From the NCBI RefSeq assembly GCF_019175385.1, contig NC_083346.1, forward strand, positions 59,549,821 through 59,613,820: a DNA stretch of 64,000 bases, written 5' to 3'. The translations under genes and the position numbers were made by a program. Source of the stretch: Lycium barbarum (lineage: Eukaryota; Streptophyta; Magnoliopsida; Solanales; Solanaceae). Shown here one piece after another: positions 55,289 to 64,000 of this stretch (position 1 is its first letter; every line of letters begins with the position of its first letter). Under the pieces are notes generated by a model that made no database searches, was not told the DNA's origin, and saw only the letters and a list, made by a program, of their open reading frames with translations.

Positions 55289-57406
55289 TGTTATATCCTG
55301 CATTTTGTACATTCGGATAATTCAAGACAATTGCAAGAAGTTAAGGACAAGGCTATATTTTGATCTTGTTTAATACACAAGTTGTGTATGAAATTTTTTG
55401 ATGTGGAAATATTAAGTAAAGCTAGGGGTAAAAAGGAAAATTCACAAGGTGGCCTATGGAAACCTTAAGGAAAATTTGCGGTTAAAAGTTGATTTTCGAA
55501 AACTTGAAATTCTTGAATTAATAGGCCAATTGGGCCGTGTAAATGGAGTGGGCTTAGGCCCACATAGAAGCTTAATGGATAAGATAAAAGATGACTAAGT
55601 CATTATATTTTTCATCTTTATCCCTAGAAATTTCAAGAAACATGAAGAACAAAAAAAAGAGAAGGAGAAAAATAAGAGGCCATTCGGCCATACCAAGCCA
55701 AACAAGAACCTTGGAGAAAAATTGATCAAAAAATATTTTCTTCTAGCTAAACAACCAATTGCAAGGTCCCTAGCAAAGTGAAGTGGTCATTGGAGCAAGT
55801 AAAACATTTATTCTTGTAAGCTACAAATCCTAGCCAAGTGAGAAGTTAAGGGAAAAAGGTAAGGTTTAATCCTCTTCTTATATGTTATGGATAATTATGT
55901 ATGTTGTAGTATGTAAAAGTGGATGAAATTCATGAAAATATGAATGCTATTGTGTCCGTGTAGGTATGGTGTGGTGTGGAAGAGAATGAATCAAATTTTA
56001 CTTAGTATTTTGGTGGATGTTGTAATGGAATCTATGATGGAAATGAAAGTTTGATGATTCTAGTTGAAGTTGTAAGTATTGGAGAGTTGTTTAGAAGCTA
56101 ATGTGATGTTAAAAAAAATCATTTCTTGTATTTATGGAAATGATGTTGTTAGTGTGTAAATTGTTGGTATGGTTCATGAACTTGAAGGAAGGAAATGTGT
56201 TGTTATCGTTCTTGTTGCATTTGGAAGATTTCGGGTGGAATGGCATATTGGTTAGATTATTTTGAATATTGTGCGGATTGCTTGAAGTGTTCTTGAATAT
56301 TGTTTGAATGGTTTTGGTTAGTACTTGAATATGTGAGCAATTGTGAATTGAACATAAATGAAACGCCGTCGAAGTTTGTAGAAAGAAGTTGCTAACGTTA
56401 GTATGCGTTTTGAATTGATTGTGGATATTGTTAGAATAACTGTTGGTATTGTTGTTGATAATTTGGCCGAGTTGAATTCTCGAATTTGTTGTGGATGATT
56501 TGGCCGAGTTGGATTCTCGGGGTTAGTTGTATTTACAGGGGAAATGCTGCCGAAATTTCTGCAAATAAAGTATTGGTTGAAGATTGAACTTCTAAGTATC
56601 TATAGCTAATGTTTGGTATATACTAATATTGTTGTAGATCTTGCGAAGCCAAGGATTTAAATTCGGATTAGCTTAAGAAGCGGGCAAGGTATGTAAGGCT
56701 TACCCTTTCTTTCTTTTGGCATGATCATTATGAAACAAGTAGATGACATATATGTATGACTTCAAAGAGATTCCTATTCTTAGAGCCACTAGGATGACTA
56801 ACGTTCTTGATTTCCATAAGCTGGTTCATATGGTCTTGATGCATATCTATGATGTCCGAAGTCCGGTTGATATGTTTCCGAATGGCATTCGAGAGATAAT
56901 TGATATGACTAATGTCTTGATTTTCAAATGATAGCACGTTTGATTATTCCGTCGAGTCTTTGATACATTTTGATACGTACAAATGGTTCCAAAAGCTCTA
57001 TTCTATTTGATCCATAACGATATTCGAAAGGTACCTAACATGATTGTTGCTTTGATTTTCAAAAAATGGCTACTGAAACGTTCGTAGAAGGTTCTGTACT
57101 TCAAACGCACATAACTTTCTTATACTAAATCGGATTGACCCGAAACTTGTTTCTGAGCCTTCAAGGTGAGACAAAGCCATGATGATTATTCTATAATATA
57201 TTCGGAGGTTACCGACCTTACGTCACTCCGATAGAGACATAACATTCTTTGGGCTCTCCTGCATGCTACTTACCTGATATATGAATATGATACACGAACA
57301 CGATATATGTATAAGTATATGGGGTAAGGGGAAAGGTGAGGCGCTATAGACGCATAGCCACCTGATCATTTGGTATAATATGATATCGTCCCGGACGCGG
57401 GATGCC

Positions 57407-57450
<44 letters not shown>

Positions 57451-58061
57451 TCGGGCTGCGCGTTCCGCAGCACTAAGCATGCATGGTACCCGCCAAAAGG
57501 CACTCATATGTACAGGTTGCTCTTCTATCTCATGATATGCTCTATATTTCCTTTATGTCATTATTCATGCTATGTATCCCTCGTATGTTATTATTCATGC
57601 CTTACATACTCGGTACATTACTCGTACTGACGTCTCTTCTTGTGGACGCTGTGTTTCATGCCACACAGGTAAGCAGGTAGACGGGTTCGATTCCTTGGAG
57701 CTCCCCCAGCGATATATTGAGAGCGCTCCAGTTGTTCCGGAGCTTCAATTTATCAGTACTACTTTTGTGTATATATTTGGGCACGGCAGAACCCGACCCT
57801 CCTTGTGCATATATGTATCTTGATTAGAGGCTCATAGACAGATATGTACAGTCAAATGTTTCACAATCTTGTTCGTCCTTGTCGTTGTATAATATGTTAG
57901 TAAAGTTTCTTGACACTTGTTTACGAGTATGCTATTGATGATGGTGTTGAGTAAAGCAATGACGGTATCGTCCCACTCAATAGTAAGAGTAAGATGCGAG
58001 ATAAGAGGTGCTCGGTATAGTAGTATCGGGTACCGTCATGACTTCTAGTGGGGTCGTGACA
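55289..58061 (+). mobile_element. 5' LTR of E2
   Basis: It runs from TGTTATATCCTGCATTTTG to AGTGGGGTCGTGACA. Landmarks: ATTCGGCCAT-rich leader region (55680), GGGGAAATGCTGCCGAAATTTC (56539-56560), GGCAAGGTATGTAAGGC (56683-56699), CCGACCTTACGTCACTCCGAT (57212-57232), a (TA)n tract (57411-57448) and TCGTACTGACGTCTCTTCTTGTGGACG (57622-57648). It is about 115 bp shorter than the 3' LTR, mainly from the repeat region around 57410-57470. Confidence 0.95.
57410..57448 (+). repeat. (TA)n microsatellite in the 5' LTR of E2
   Basis: About 19 TA units. In the 3' LTR the equivalent place (63195-63362) has four copies of a longer unit instead. Confidence 0.9.
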
Positions 58062-58065
58062 AAAG

Positions 58066-58077
58066 TGGTATCAGAGC
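58066..58077 (+). other. Primer binding site of E2
   Basis: TGGTATCAGAGC, four bases after the LTR end. It is complementary to the 3' end of initiator methionine tRNA and identical to the site of E1. Confidence 0.95.
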
Positions 58078-58259
58078 AGTTCGTCCTAGGGGTTGTCTAC
58101 GAGCCGTGTCCAGTAGAGTCCTGTTTATGGGTGTGTAGCGCGCCACACTTATAAACAGGGAGCTGCAGGTCATTTAGGAAATCTGACCTTCTTTGTACTC
58201 TAGATAGTGCGATAGAACTATGTTACCAGGTTTCCATGTTCTTTTCTTAATCATGTGTT

Positions 58260-59885
58260 ATGGTTTCAGTAATGTCGGTGAAGAGGAAAGCTACGGCGGC
58301 CCAGAAGGGCAAGATGATGGCTGGAAGAAGAGTTGAACCGGAGCCACCAACAGAAGTAGAAGAAGGAGAGTCTCACAACGAAGCTTCTCCTCAGACTTCT
58401 CATGCTCCCCCCGTGTCAGCAGAGCAGGAAGGAGTTTCAGCTCCAGCGCCAGAACCTCCAGTTCCACCGCCAGCAGCTTCGGTCCAGCAGATAACAGAAG
58501 CTATTGAGTTGCTGACCCAGTTAGTTTCCGCACAAGCTCAGCGGCAAGGTACGGGCCAAGGAGGCAGGGCGGTGAGTGCAAGATCCCGTGATTTTATCAC
58601 CCTGAATCCTCTGGAGTTTTTTGGATCGAAACCCGAGAAAGACCCGCAAGGTTTCATAGAGGAGATGCTGAGGACACTGAGGATAATACATGCTTCGAAT
58701 ACAGAGTCAGTAGAGTTGGCTTCATATAGATTGCGAGATGTAGCGGTCCAGTGGTATAACACTTGGATATCTTCAAGGGGAGCAAATGCACCTCCCCCAG
58801 TTTGGCAAGAGTTCACCGAAGCATTCCTGCGACATTACTTACCACCGGAGGTTCGACGGGCTCGAGCCGATATGTTTTTGAATCTCAAACAGGAAAATAT
58901 GAGCGCCCGGGAATATGGTCTCCGTTATAACTCTTTAGCCAGGTATGCCCCAGCCATGGTGGCCGATATGGGAGATCGTGTACATCGGTTTGTGAGTGGG
59001 TTGGGTCCATATTTAGTTAAGGATTGCTTGACGGCTTCACTCCAGGATGGAATGAATATCGCTCGTATCCAGGCCCACGCCCAAAACCTGGAGGAACAGC
59101 AGCAGCTGCAGAGAGGTGAACGTTATTCTGATAGGGGTCCCAGGAAAAAGGCTAAATCCTTCGAAACTAGAAGTGAGTATAAAGGGGGACAGGCACAGCA
59201 GCATTCCAGGTATTCAGGCCAATCAGTGGCCAGCGCACCTCCTCGATTTGTGAGTAGAAGATTTGATCGTCCTACTTATTCAGGCCCAGGCCAGAGTGCC
59301 AAAGCTTCAGAGTCCCAGTATAGAGCTGATTCTAGAAGGACGATGCCACCCCTACCATGGTGTACTCTGTGTGACAGGCCACACTCTGGAGAGTGTCGCG
59401 CAGGTACATGTGCTTGTTTTACTTGTGGTTGAGTTGGCCATTTGATGCGTGATTGCCCACTGAGGAATGAGGAAGACAAAGCTCAGCCCGCCGGGTCGGC
59501 AATTGGTTCATCATCATCCGTGCGCCCTTCTGTAAAGACTTCCCAGGCTCAAGCAAGCCGTGGCCGAGGCAGAGAAGGGGCACCTAGTTCAGGCGGTCCT
59601 CAGAACCGTATATATGCATTGGCGGGACAGCAGGATCTTGAATCTTCCCCAGACGTGGCTACAGGTACACTATCGGCATTCTCCTATGATATATATGTGT
59701 TGATTGATCTAGATTCTACTCTATCATATATCGCTCTTTGTATTGCTAAACGTATTGGGTTGAAACCCGAGCTAAATCAAACGTTTTGGGATGTCTATGC
59801 CTGTTGGCGACCAAGGTGCTTTCGCCACTCTTGCGAATCTGGAAATCCAGGACGAAAGGTAGTCGAACGCATAGGTGAAAGGTGA
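58260..59885 (+). pseudogene. E2 Gag with partial protease; stop in the zinc knuckle
   Basis: The frame opens at 58260 (or ATG 58275, MSVKRKATAAQKGKM, matching the E1 start) and runs to 59432. The capsid core has FIEEMLRTLRIIHASNTESV, WYNTWISSRGANAPPPVWQE, YLPPEVRRARADMFLNLKQE and FVSGLGPYLVKD. A basic region follows. The zinc knuckle is CFTCG(TGA)VGHLMRDC, so a stop replaces the residue after CG. In the same frame, coding continues from 59433 with SRGRGREGAPSSGG and the protease start YDIYVLIDLDSTLSYIALCI, where the active site reads DLDST instead of D-x-G-S-T. About 59790 similarity ends and an unrelated tail leads to a stop at 59883-59885. Confidence 0.9.
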
Positions 59886-60750
59886 ATGTTGGGGATTGCG
59901 AAGGATAAAATAGTAATTGTTAAGGAGAGATGCATTACGAGAGTGTTTCGGAAGTTGTCAAGACCCCAACCTGCTCCAGATTACGTGATAAAGGTCGTGC
60001 GGGGAAGTGGATGCAAATATACCAGCATTAAGGCACCGAAATGCATTAAAGTTTCGAGGTTAAGCGTGCTAGGGTGAGAGCAATTTTAGGATGGGTGACC
60101 CCCTGGGAAGTGTACTAAAAGTTCTATAAATGTAGATATAGGAGCCGAATGTGAAATTAGGGCAACCTAAAGGAAATTAGAGTATGTGGAGCGGTTAGAA
60201 ACCTTATAGGGGTCGCGTAGGCTGAGACAGACTAGACTGGTGAAAAGGAAGAAGGCGCAACACAACTCTGGAATCAGAGTAAGATTTAATAGCGTTTGGA
60301 AATGTTTGTGAGCGAAATGGTAGCAAATATACATATATATACATATGACATCTCATTTGTGACTGTATCGATCGATAGGTGAATCCCAGCAACCAGTGTT
60401 ACGATGTATAGAAGACACTAACCGAACGGAATTCAAGAGACAGAGTGAAAGACATAAGTACAGATGTTGCAGGGTAAAACTGATACTGGATCTACCACTA
60501 GTTAAGGCTGGAAAGTCCTAATACAGTGATATTCGGGAACAGAAAGAAAGTGAGTACATAGAGAGTAAGGAGCTTCGAAGTATCAGAAATATCAAAGGAA
60601 GGACCAGGATAATGAGCAGTTGACCAAAAAAAAAACCCATGATGTGGAATGAGACATTCATGTGAAGATCGAGAGGTTCGACTATAAAGAAAACGGGATG
60701 AAAGATAGAGAATGGGCATGAAGGAAAGGACGTAGAAATAAATTGCCAAC
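59790..60750 (+). other. Unassigned segment replacing most of pol in E2
   Basis: It starts where protease similarity breaks off (after RIGLKPELNQTF) and ends near the integrase remnant. There is no long open frame and no RT, RNase H or LTR motif. It contains the 5S-like stretch (60009-60113) and A/G-rich sequence. It could be a separate small insertion, a captured genomic segment or badly decayed pol; I cannot distinguish these. Confidence 0.6.
60009..60113 (+). ncRNA. 5S rRNA-like sequence inside E2 (degenerate)
   Basis: The stretch aligns without gaps over about 105 bases to the plant 5S rRNA as I know it: ATACCAGCATTAAGGCACCG near the start, GGTTAAGCGTGCTAGGGTGA (60058-60077; 5S has GTTAAGCGTGCTTGGGCGA), and GGATGGGTGACCCCCTGGGA (60089-60108; 5S has GGATGGGTGACCTCCTGGGA). 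The two best conserved parts are the A-box/intermediate element and C-box of the internal Pol III promoter. The middle (60038-60054) is diverged and the last ~12 bases are not recognisable. It is unlikely to make functional rRNA. Known parallels are Cassandra TRIM elements and 5S-derived SINEs; here the context is a gypsy internal region. Confidence 0.8.
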
Positions 60751-60752
60751 GA

Positions 60753-60944
60753 GTGAAATATCAGGCAGATATAGGGAGAAAATACGGAAGATACCTGGAG
60801 AGGTCAACAAATATAAAAAGGACAACCCACACGGCACCATGTGAGGCTTTATATAGCAAGAAGTGCAAGTCACCAATCAGTTGGTTCGATGTTGGCGGAA
60901 CTAAGTTAATCGGCCCACGGCCTACAGGCAACCTAAGCTTCTAA
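60753..60944 (+). pseudogene. Integrase C-terminal scrap in E2
   Basis: The frame includes THTAPCEALYSKKCKSPISW and FDVGGTKLIGP, aligned with the E1 integrase (IQMAPYEALYGRKCRSPIGW, FEIGEAQLIGP). This segment follows the catalytic Glu in full elements; the core itself is absent. It shows that E2 derives from an autonomous chromovirus by loss of the middle of pol. Confidence 0.85.
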
Positions 60945-61025
60945 AACGGATATGTTAAGTGATCGTATGTGATAACTATAAAGAAGACCTCCCCGAAGTA
61001 TTATAATACACCATGAGGCCAGTTC

Positions 61026-61045
61026 AACATTCGAGGACGAATGTT
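61026..61045 (+). promoter_or_regulatory. Inverted repeat beside the PPT of E2
   Basis: AACATTCG-AGGA-CGAATGTT, two 8-base arms around a 4-base loop, a few bases upstream of the polypurine tract. The same repeat, in the element orientation, is at 19356-19375 and 19770-19789. Confidence 0.75.
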
Positions 61046-61047
61046 CT

Positions 61048-61061
61048 AAAGGGGGGGAGGA
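61048..61061 (+). other. Polypurine tract of E2
   Basis: AAAGGGGGGGAGGA directly precedes the 3' LTR start TGTTATATCC. It is the plus-strand DNA primer. Confidence 0.95.
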
Positions 61062-63950
61062 TGTTATATCCCGCATTTTGTACATTCGGATAATTCAAGA
61101 CAATTGCAAGAAGTTAAGGACAAGGCTATATTTTGATCTTGTTTAATACACAAGTTGTGTATGAAATTTTTTGATGTGGAAATATTAAGTAAAGCCAGGG
61201 GTAAAAAGGGAAATTCACAAGGTGGCCTATGGAAATCTTAAGGAAAATTTGGGGTTAAAAGTTGATTTTGGAAAACTTGAAATTCTTGAAATAATAGGCC
61301 AATTAGGCCGTGTAAATGGAGTGGGATTAGGCCCACATAGAAGCTTAATGGATAAGATAAAAGATGACTAAGTCATCATATTTTTCATCTTTATCCCTAG
61401 AAATTTCAAGAAACTTGGAGAACAAAAAAAAGAGAAGGAGAAAAATAAGAGGCCATTCGGCCATACCCAACCAAACAAGAACCTTGGAGAAAAATTGATC
61501 AAAAATTATTTTCTTCTAGCTAAAAAACCAATTGGAAGGTCCCTAGCAAAGTGATGTGGTCATTGGAGCAAGTAAAACATTTATTCTTGCAAACTACAAA
61601 TCCTAGCCAAGTGAGAAGTTAAGGGAAAAAGGTAAGGTTTAATCCTCTTCTTATATGTTATGGATAATTATGTATGTTGTAGTATGTAAAAGTGGATGAA
61701 ATTCATGAAAATATGAATGCTATATGTGGTCGTGTAGGTATGGTGTGGTGTGGAAGAGAATGAATCAAATTTTACTTAGTATTTTGGTGGATGTTGTAAT
61801 GGAATCTATGAGGGAAATGAAAGTTTGATGATTCTAGTTGAAGTTTTAAGTATTGGAGAGTTGTTTAGAAGCTAATGTGATGTTAAAAAAAAATCATTTC
61901 TTGTATTTATGGAAAATGATGTTGTTAGTGTGTAAATTGTTGGTATGGTTCATGACCTTGAAGGAAGGAAATGTGTTGTTATCGTTCTTGTTGCATTTGG
62001 AAGATTTCGGGTGGAATGGCATATTGGTTGGATTATTTTGAATATTGTGCGGATTGTTTGAAGTGTTCTTGAATATTGTTTGAATGGTTTTGTTTAGTAC
62101 TTGAATATGTGAGCAATTGTGATTTGAACATAAACGAAACGCCGTCGAAGTTTGTAGAAAGAAGTTGCTAACGTGAGTATGTGTTTTAAATTGATTGTAG
62201 ATATTGTTAGAATAAGTGTTGGTATTGTTGTTGATAATTTGTCCGAGTTGAATTCTCGGATTTGTTGTTGATGATTTGGCCGAGTTGGATTCTCGGGGTT
62301 AGTTGTATTTACAGGGGAAATGCTGCCGAAATTTCTGCAAATAAAGTATTGGTTGAAGATTGAACTTCTAAGTATCTATATCTAATGTTTGGTATATACT
62401 AATATTGTTGTAGATCTTGCGAAGCCAAGGATTTAAATTCGGATTAGCTTAAGAAGCGGGCAAGGTATGTAAGGCTTACCCTTTCTTTCTTTTGGCATGA
62501 TCATTATGAAACAAGTAGATGACGTATATGTATGACTTCAAAGAGATTCCTATTCTTAGAGCCACTAGGATGGCTAACGTTCTTGATTTCCATAAGCTGG
62601 TTCATATGGTCTTGATGCGTATCTATGATGTTCGAAGTCCGGTTGATATGTTTCCGAATGGCATTCGAGAGATATTTGATATGACTAATGTCTTGATTTT
62701 CAAATGATAGCACGTTTGATTATTCCATCGAGTCTTTGATACATTTTGATACATACATATGGTTCCAAAAGCTCTATCTGATTTGATCCATAACGATATT
62801 CGAAAGGTACCTAACATGATTGTTGCTTTGATGTTCAAAAAAATGGCTTCTGAAACATTCGTAGAAGGTTCTGTACTTGAAACGCTCATAACTTTCTTAT
62901 ACTAAATCGGATTGACCCGAAACTTGTTTCTGAGCCTTCAAGGTGAGACAAAGCCATGATGATTATTCTATAATATATTCGGAGGTTACCGACCTTACGT
63001 CACTCCGATAGAGACATAACATTCTTTGGGCTCTCCTGCATGCTACTTACATGATATATGTATATGATACACGAACACGATATATGTATAAGTATATGGG
63101 GTAAGGGGAAAGGTGAGGCGCTATAGACGCATAGCCACCAGATCAGTTGGTATAATATGATATCGTCCCAGACGCCGGATGCCCGGACGCCGGATATATG
63201 GATAAATGGATCGGGCTGCACGTTCCGCAACAATAGAATATATATAAATGGATCGAGCTGCACGTTCCGCAGCAATATAATATATAAATTGATTGGGCTG
63301 CACGTTCCTCAGAAATATGGAATATATATATATATGGATCGGGCTGCGCGTTCCGCAACACTAAGCATGCATGGTACCCGCCAAAAGGCACTCATATGTA
63401 CAGGTTGCTTTTCTATCTCATGATATGCTCTATATTTCCTTTATGTCATTATTCATGCTATGTATCCCTCGTATGTTATTACTCATGCCTTACATACTCG
63501 GTACATTACTCGTACTGATGTCCCTTCTTGTGGACGCTGTGTTTCATTCCACGCAGGTAGACGGGTTCGATCCCTAGGAGCTCCCCCAGCGATATATTGA
63601 GAGCGCTCCAGTTGTTCCGGAGCTTCAGTTTATCGGTACTACTTTTGTGTATATATTTGGGCACGGCAGAACCCAGCCCTCCTTGTACATATATGTATCT
63701 TGTTTAGAGGCTCGTAGACAGATATGTACAATAAGATGTTTCACAATCTTGTTCGTCCTTGTCGCTGTATAATATGTTAGTAAAGTTTATTGACACTTGT
63801 TTACGAGTATGCTATTGATGATGGTGTTGAGTAAAGCAATGACGGTATCTTCCATACGGCCCACTCAGTAGTAAGAGTAATATGCGAGATAAGAGGTGCT
63901 CGGTATAGTAGTATCGGGTACCCGTCACGACTTCTAGTGGGGTCGTGACA
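61062..63950 (+). mobile_element. 3' LTR of E2
   Basis: Same ends and landmarks as the 5' LTR: TGCTGCCGAAATTTC at 62320-62334, CCGACCTTACGTCACTCCGAT at 62989-63009. It differs by scattered substitutions, a 4-copy repeat at 63195-63362 in place of the (TA)n tract, and a missing short AAGCAGGT-like segment near 63556. Confidence 0.95.
63195..63362 (+). repeat. Four-copy tandem repeat in the 3' LTR of E2
   Basis: Units of about 40-45 bp, each TATATATAAATGGATCGGGC followed by TGCACGTTCCGCAACAA-like sequence. The 5' LTR has one unit (57449-57473) and a related LTR has about three diverged ones (31492-31605). Confidence 0.85.
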
Positions 63951-64000
63951 CATACTTATTCATAAGTATTCATCAAAAATTTGAAGGGTTCCATTTTTTT
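63951..64000 (-). other. Right target duplication of E2 and resumed host element
   Basis: catac (63951-63955), then the continuation of the Tat/Athila-type noncoding region interrupted at 55283. It is too short for further comment. Confidence 0.7.

Larger units (their letters stand above)
55289..63950 (+). mobile_element. Complete gag-only LTR retrotransposon E2 (non-autonomous)
   Basis: The 8.66 kb element has LTRs at 55289-58061 and 61062-63950, both TGTTATATCC...GTGACA, a 5 bp duplication catac, an initiator-Met-type PBS, gag, the start of protease and a PPT. The 3.0 kb internal region lacks RT and RNase H. It holds instead about 950 bp of unassigned sequence including a 5S rRNA-like stretch, then an integrase scrap. 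LTRs differ at about 10 of the first ~330 bases, so the insertion is relatively recent. It resembles the gag-only class (TR-GAG) and would need Pol from a relative such as E1, whose Gag it closely matches. Confidence 0.95.

Noticed and set aside
58260..59432. The 390-residue Gag frame as a domesticated gag-derived gene
   Set aside because: It sits between a PBS and a PPT inside an element with a perfect target duplication, and its zinc knuckle has a stop. It is an ordinary retroelement gag.

Overview
This window is a block of nested LTR retrotransposons from a plant nuclear genome. I found no host protein-coding gene, tRNA gene or CRISPR array. Every coding trace I can recognise is Ty3/gypsy gag, protease, reverse transcriptase (RT), RNase H or integrase. 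The LTRs are long (2.1-3.4 kb) and most end in GGGTCGTGACA. The initiator-Met-type primer site (TGGTATCAGAGC), the Tekay/Del-like polyprotein with a C-terminal chromodomain, and the Athila/Tat-like remnants with a GGCGCCGTTG-type primer site together suggest a eudicot, most probably a Solanaceae species, in gene-poor heterochromatin. The taxonomic call is inference; no marker gene is present.

Left part (1-15896). A minus-strand LTR cut by the window edge (1-2928) abuts a plus-strand LTR fragment (2929-4258). A broken minus-strand Athila-like element follows (about 4260-11436), with integrase, RNase H, RT, protease and gag in reverse order. Its 5' LTR is split by a solo LTR (11437-14547, TSD cttac). 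A short plus-strand Athila-like gag-protease fragment lies at 15036-15896.

Middle (15897-32252). A minus LTR (15897-19339) keeps only about 230 bp of its internal region, then joins at 19572/19573 to the inside of the 3' LTR of another element. That second element, called E1 here (19573-30248), is a minus-strand Tekay-like chromovirus with nearly full gag-pol but many stops and frameshifts. It is split by a solo LTR at 22066-24995 (TSD actgc). E1 sits inside a plus-strand LTR of which only the right part remains (30249-32252).

Right-middle (32253-50790). The 3' end of a plus-strand Athila-like element is scattered over several pieces. These are separated by a composite insertion (33552-43610, holding chromovirus G at 35260-41945), a solo LTR (43749-46684) and a second solo LTR inside its own LTR (47265-49803, TSD atcag).

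Right part (50791-64000). A short minus gypsy RT/protease fragment, mosaic LTR scraps and a minus Tat/Athila-type LTR (52643-54058) come first. The one structurally complete element follows: E2, 55289-63950, with TSD catac on both sides, two LTRs differing by about 3% where compared, PBS and PPT. E2 codes only for gag plus the start of protease. The rest of pol is replaced by about 950 bp of unrecognised sequence that carries a clear 5S rRNA-like stretch (about 60009-60113), followed by a short integrase remnant. This chimeric element is the most interesting object in the window. Several short palindromes recur in otherwise diverged LTRs and next to the polypurine tracts and are reported separately.
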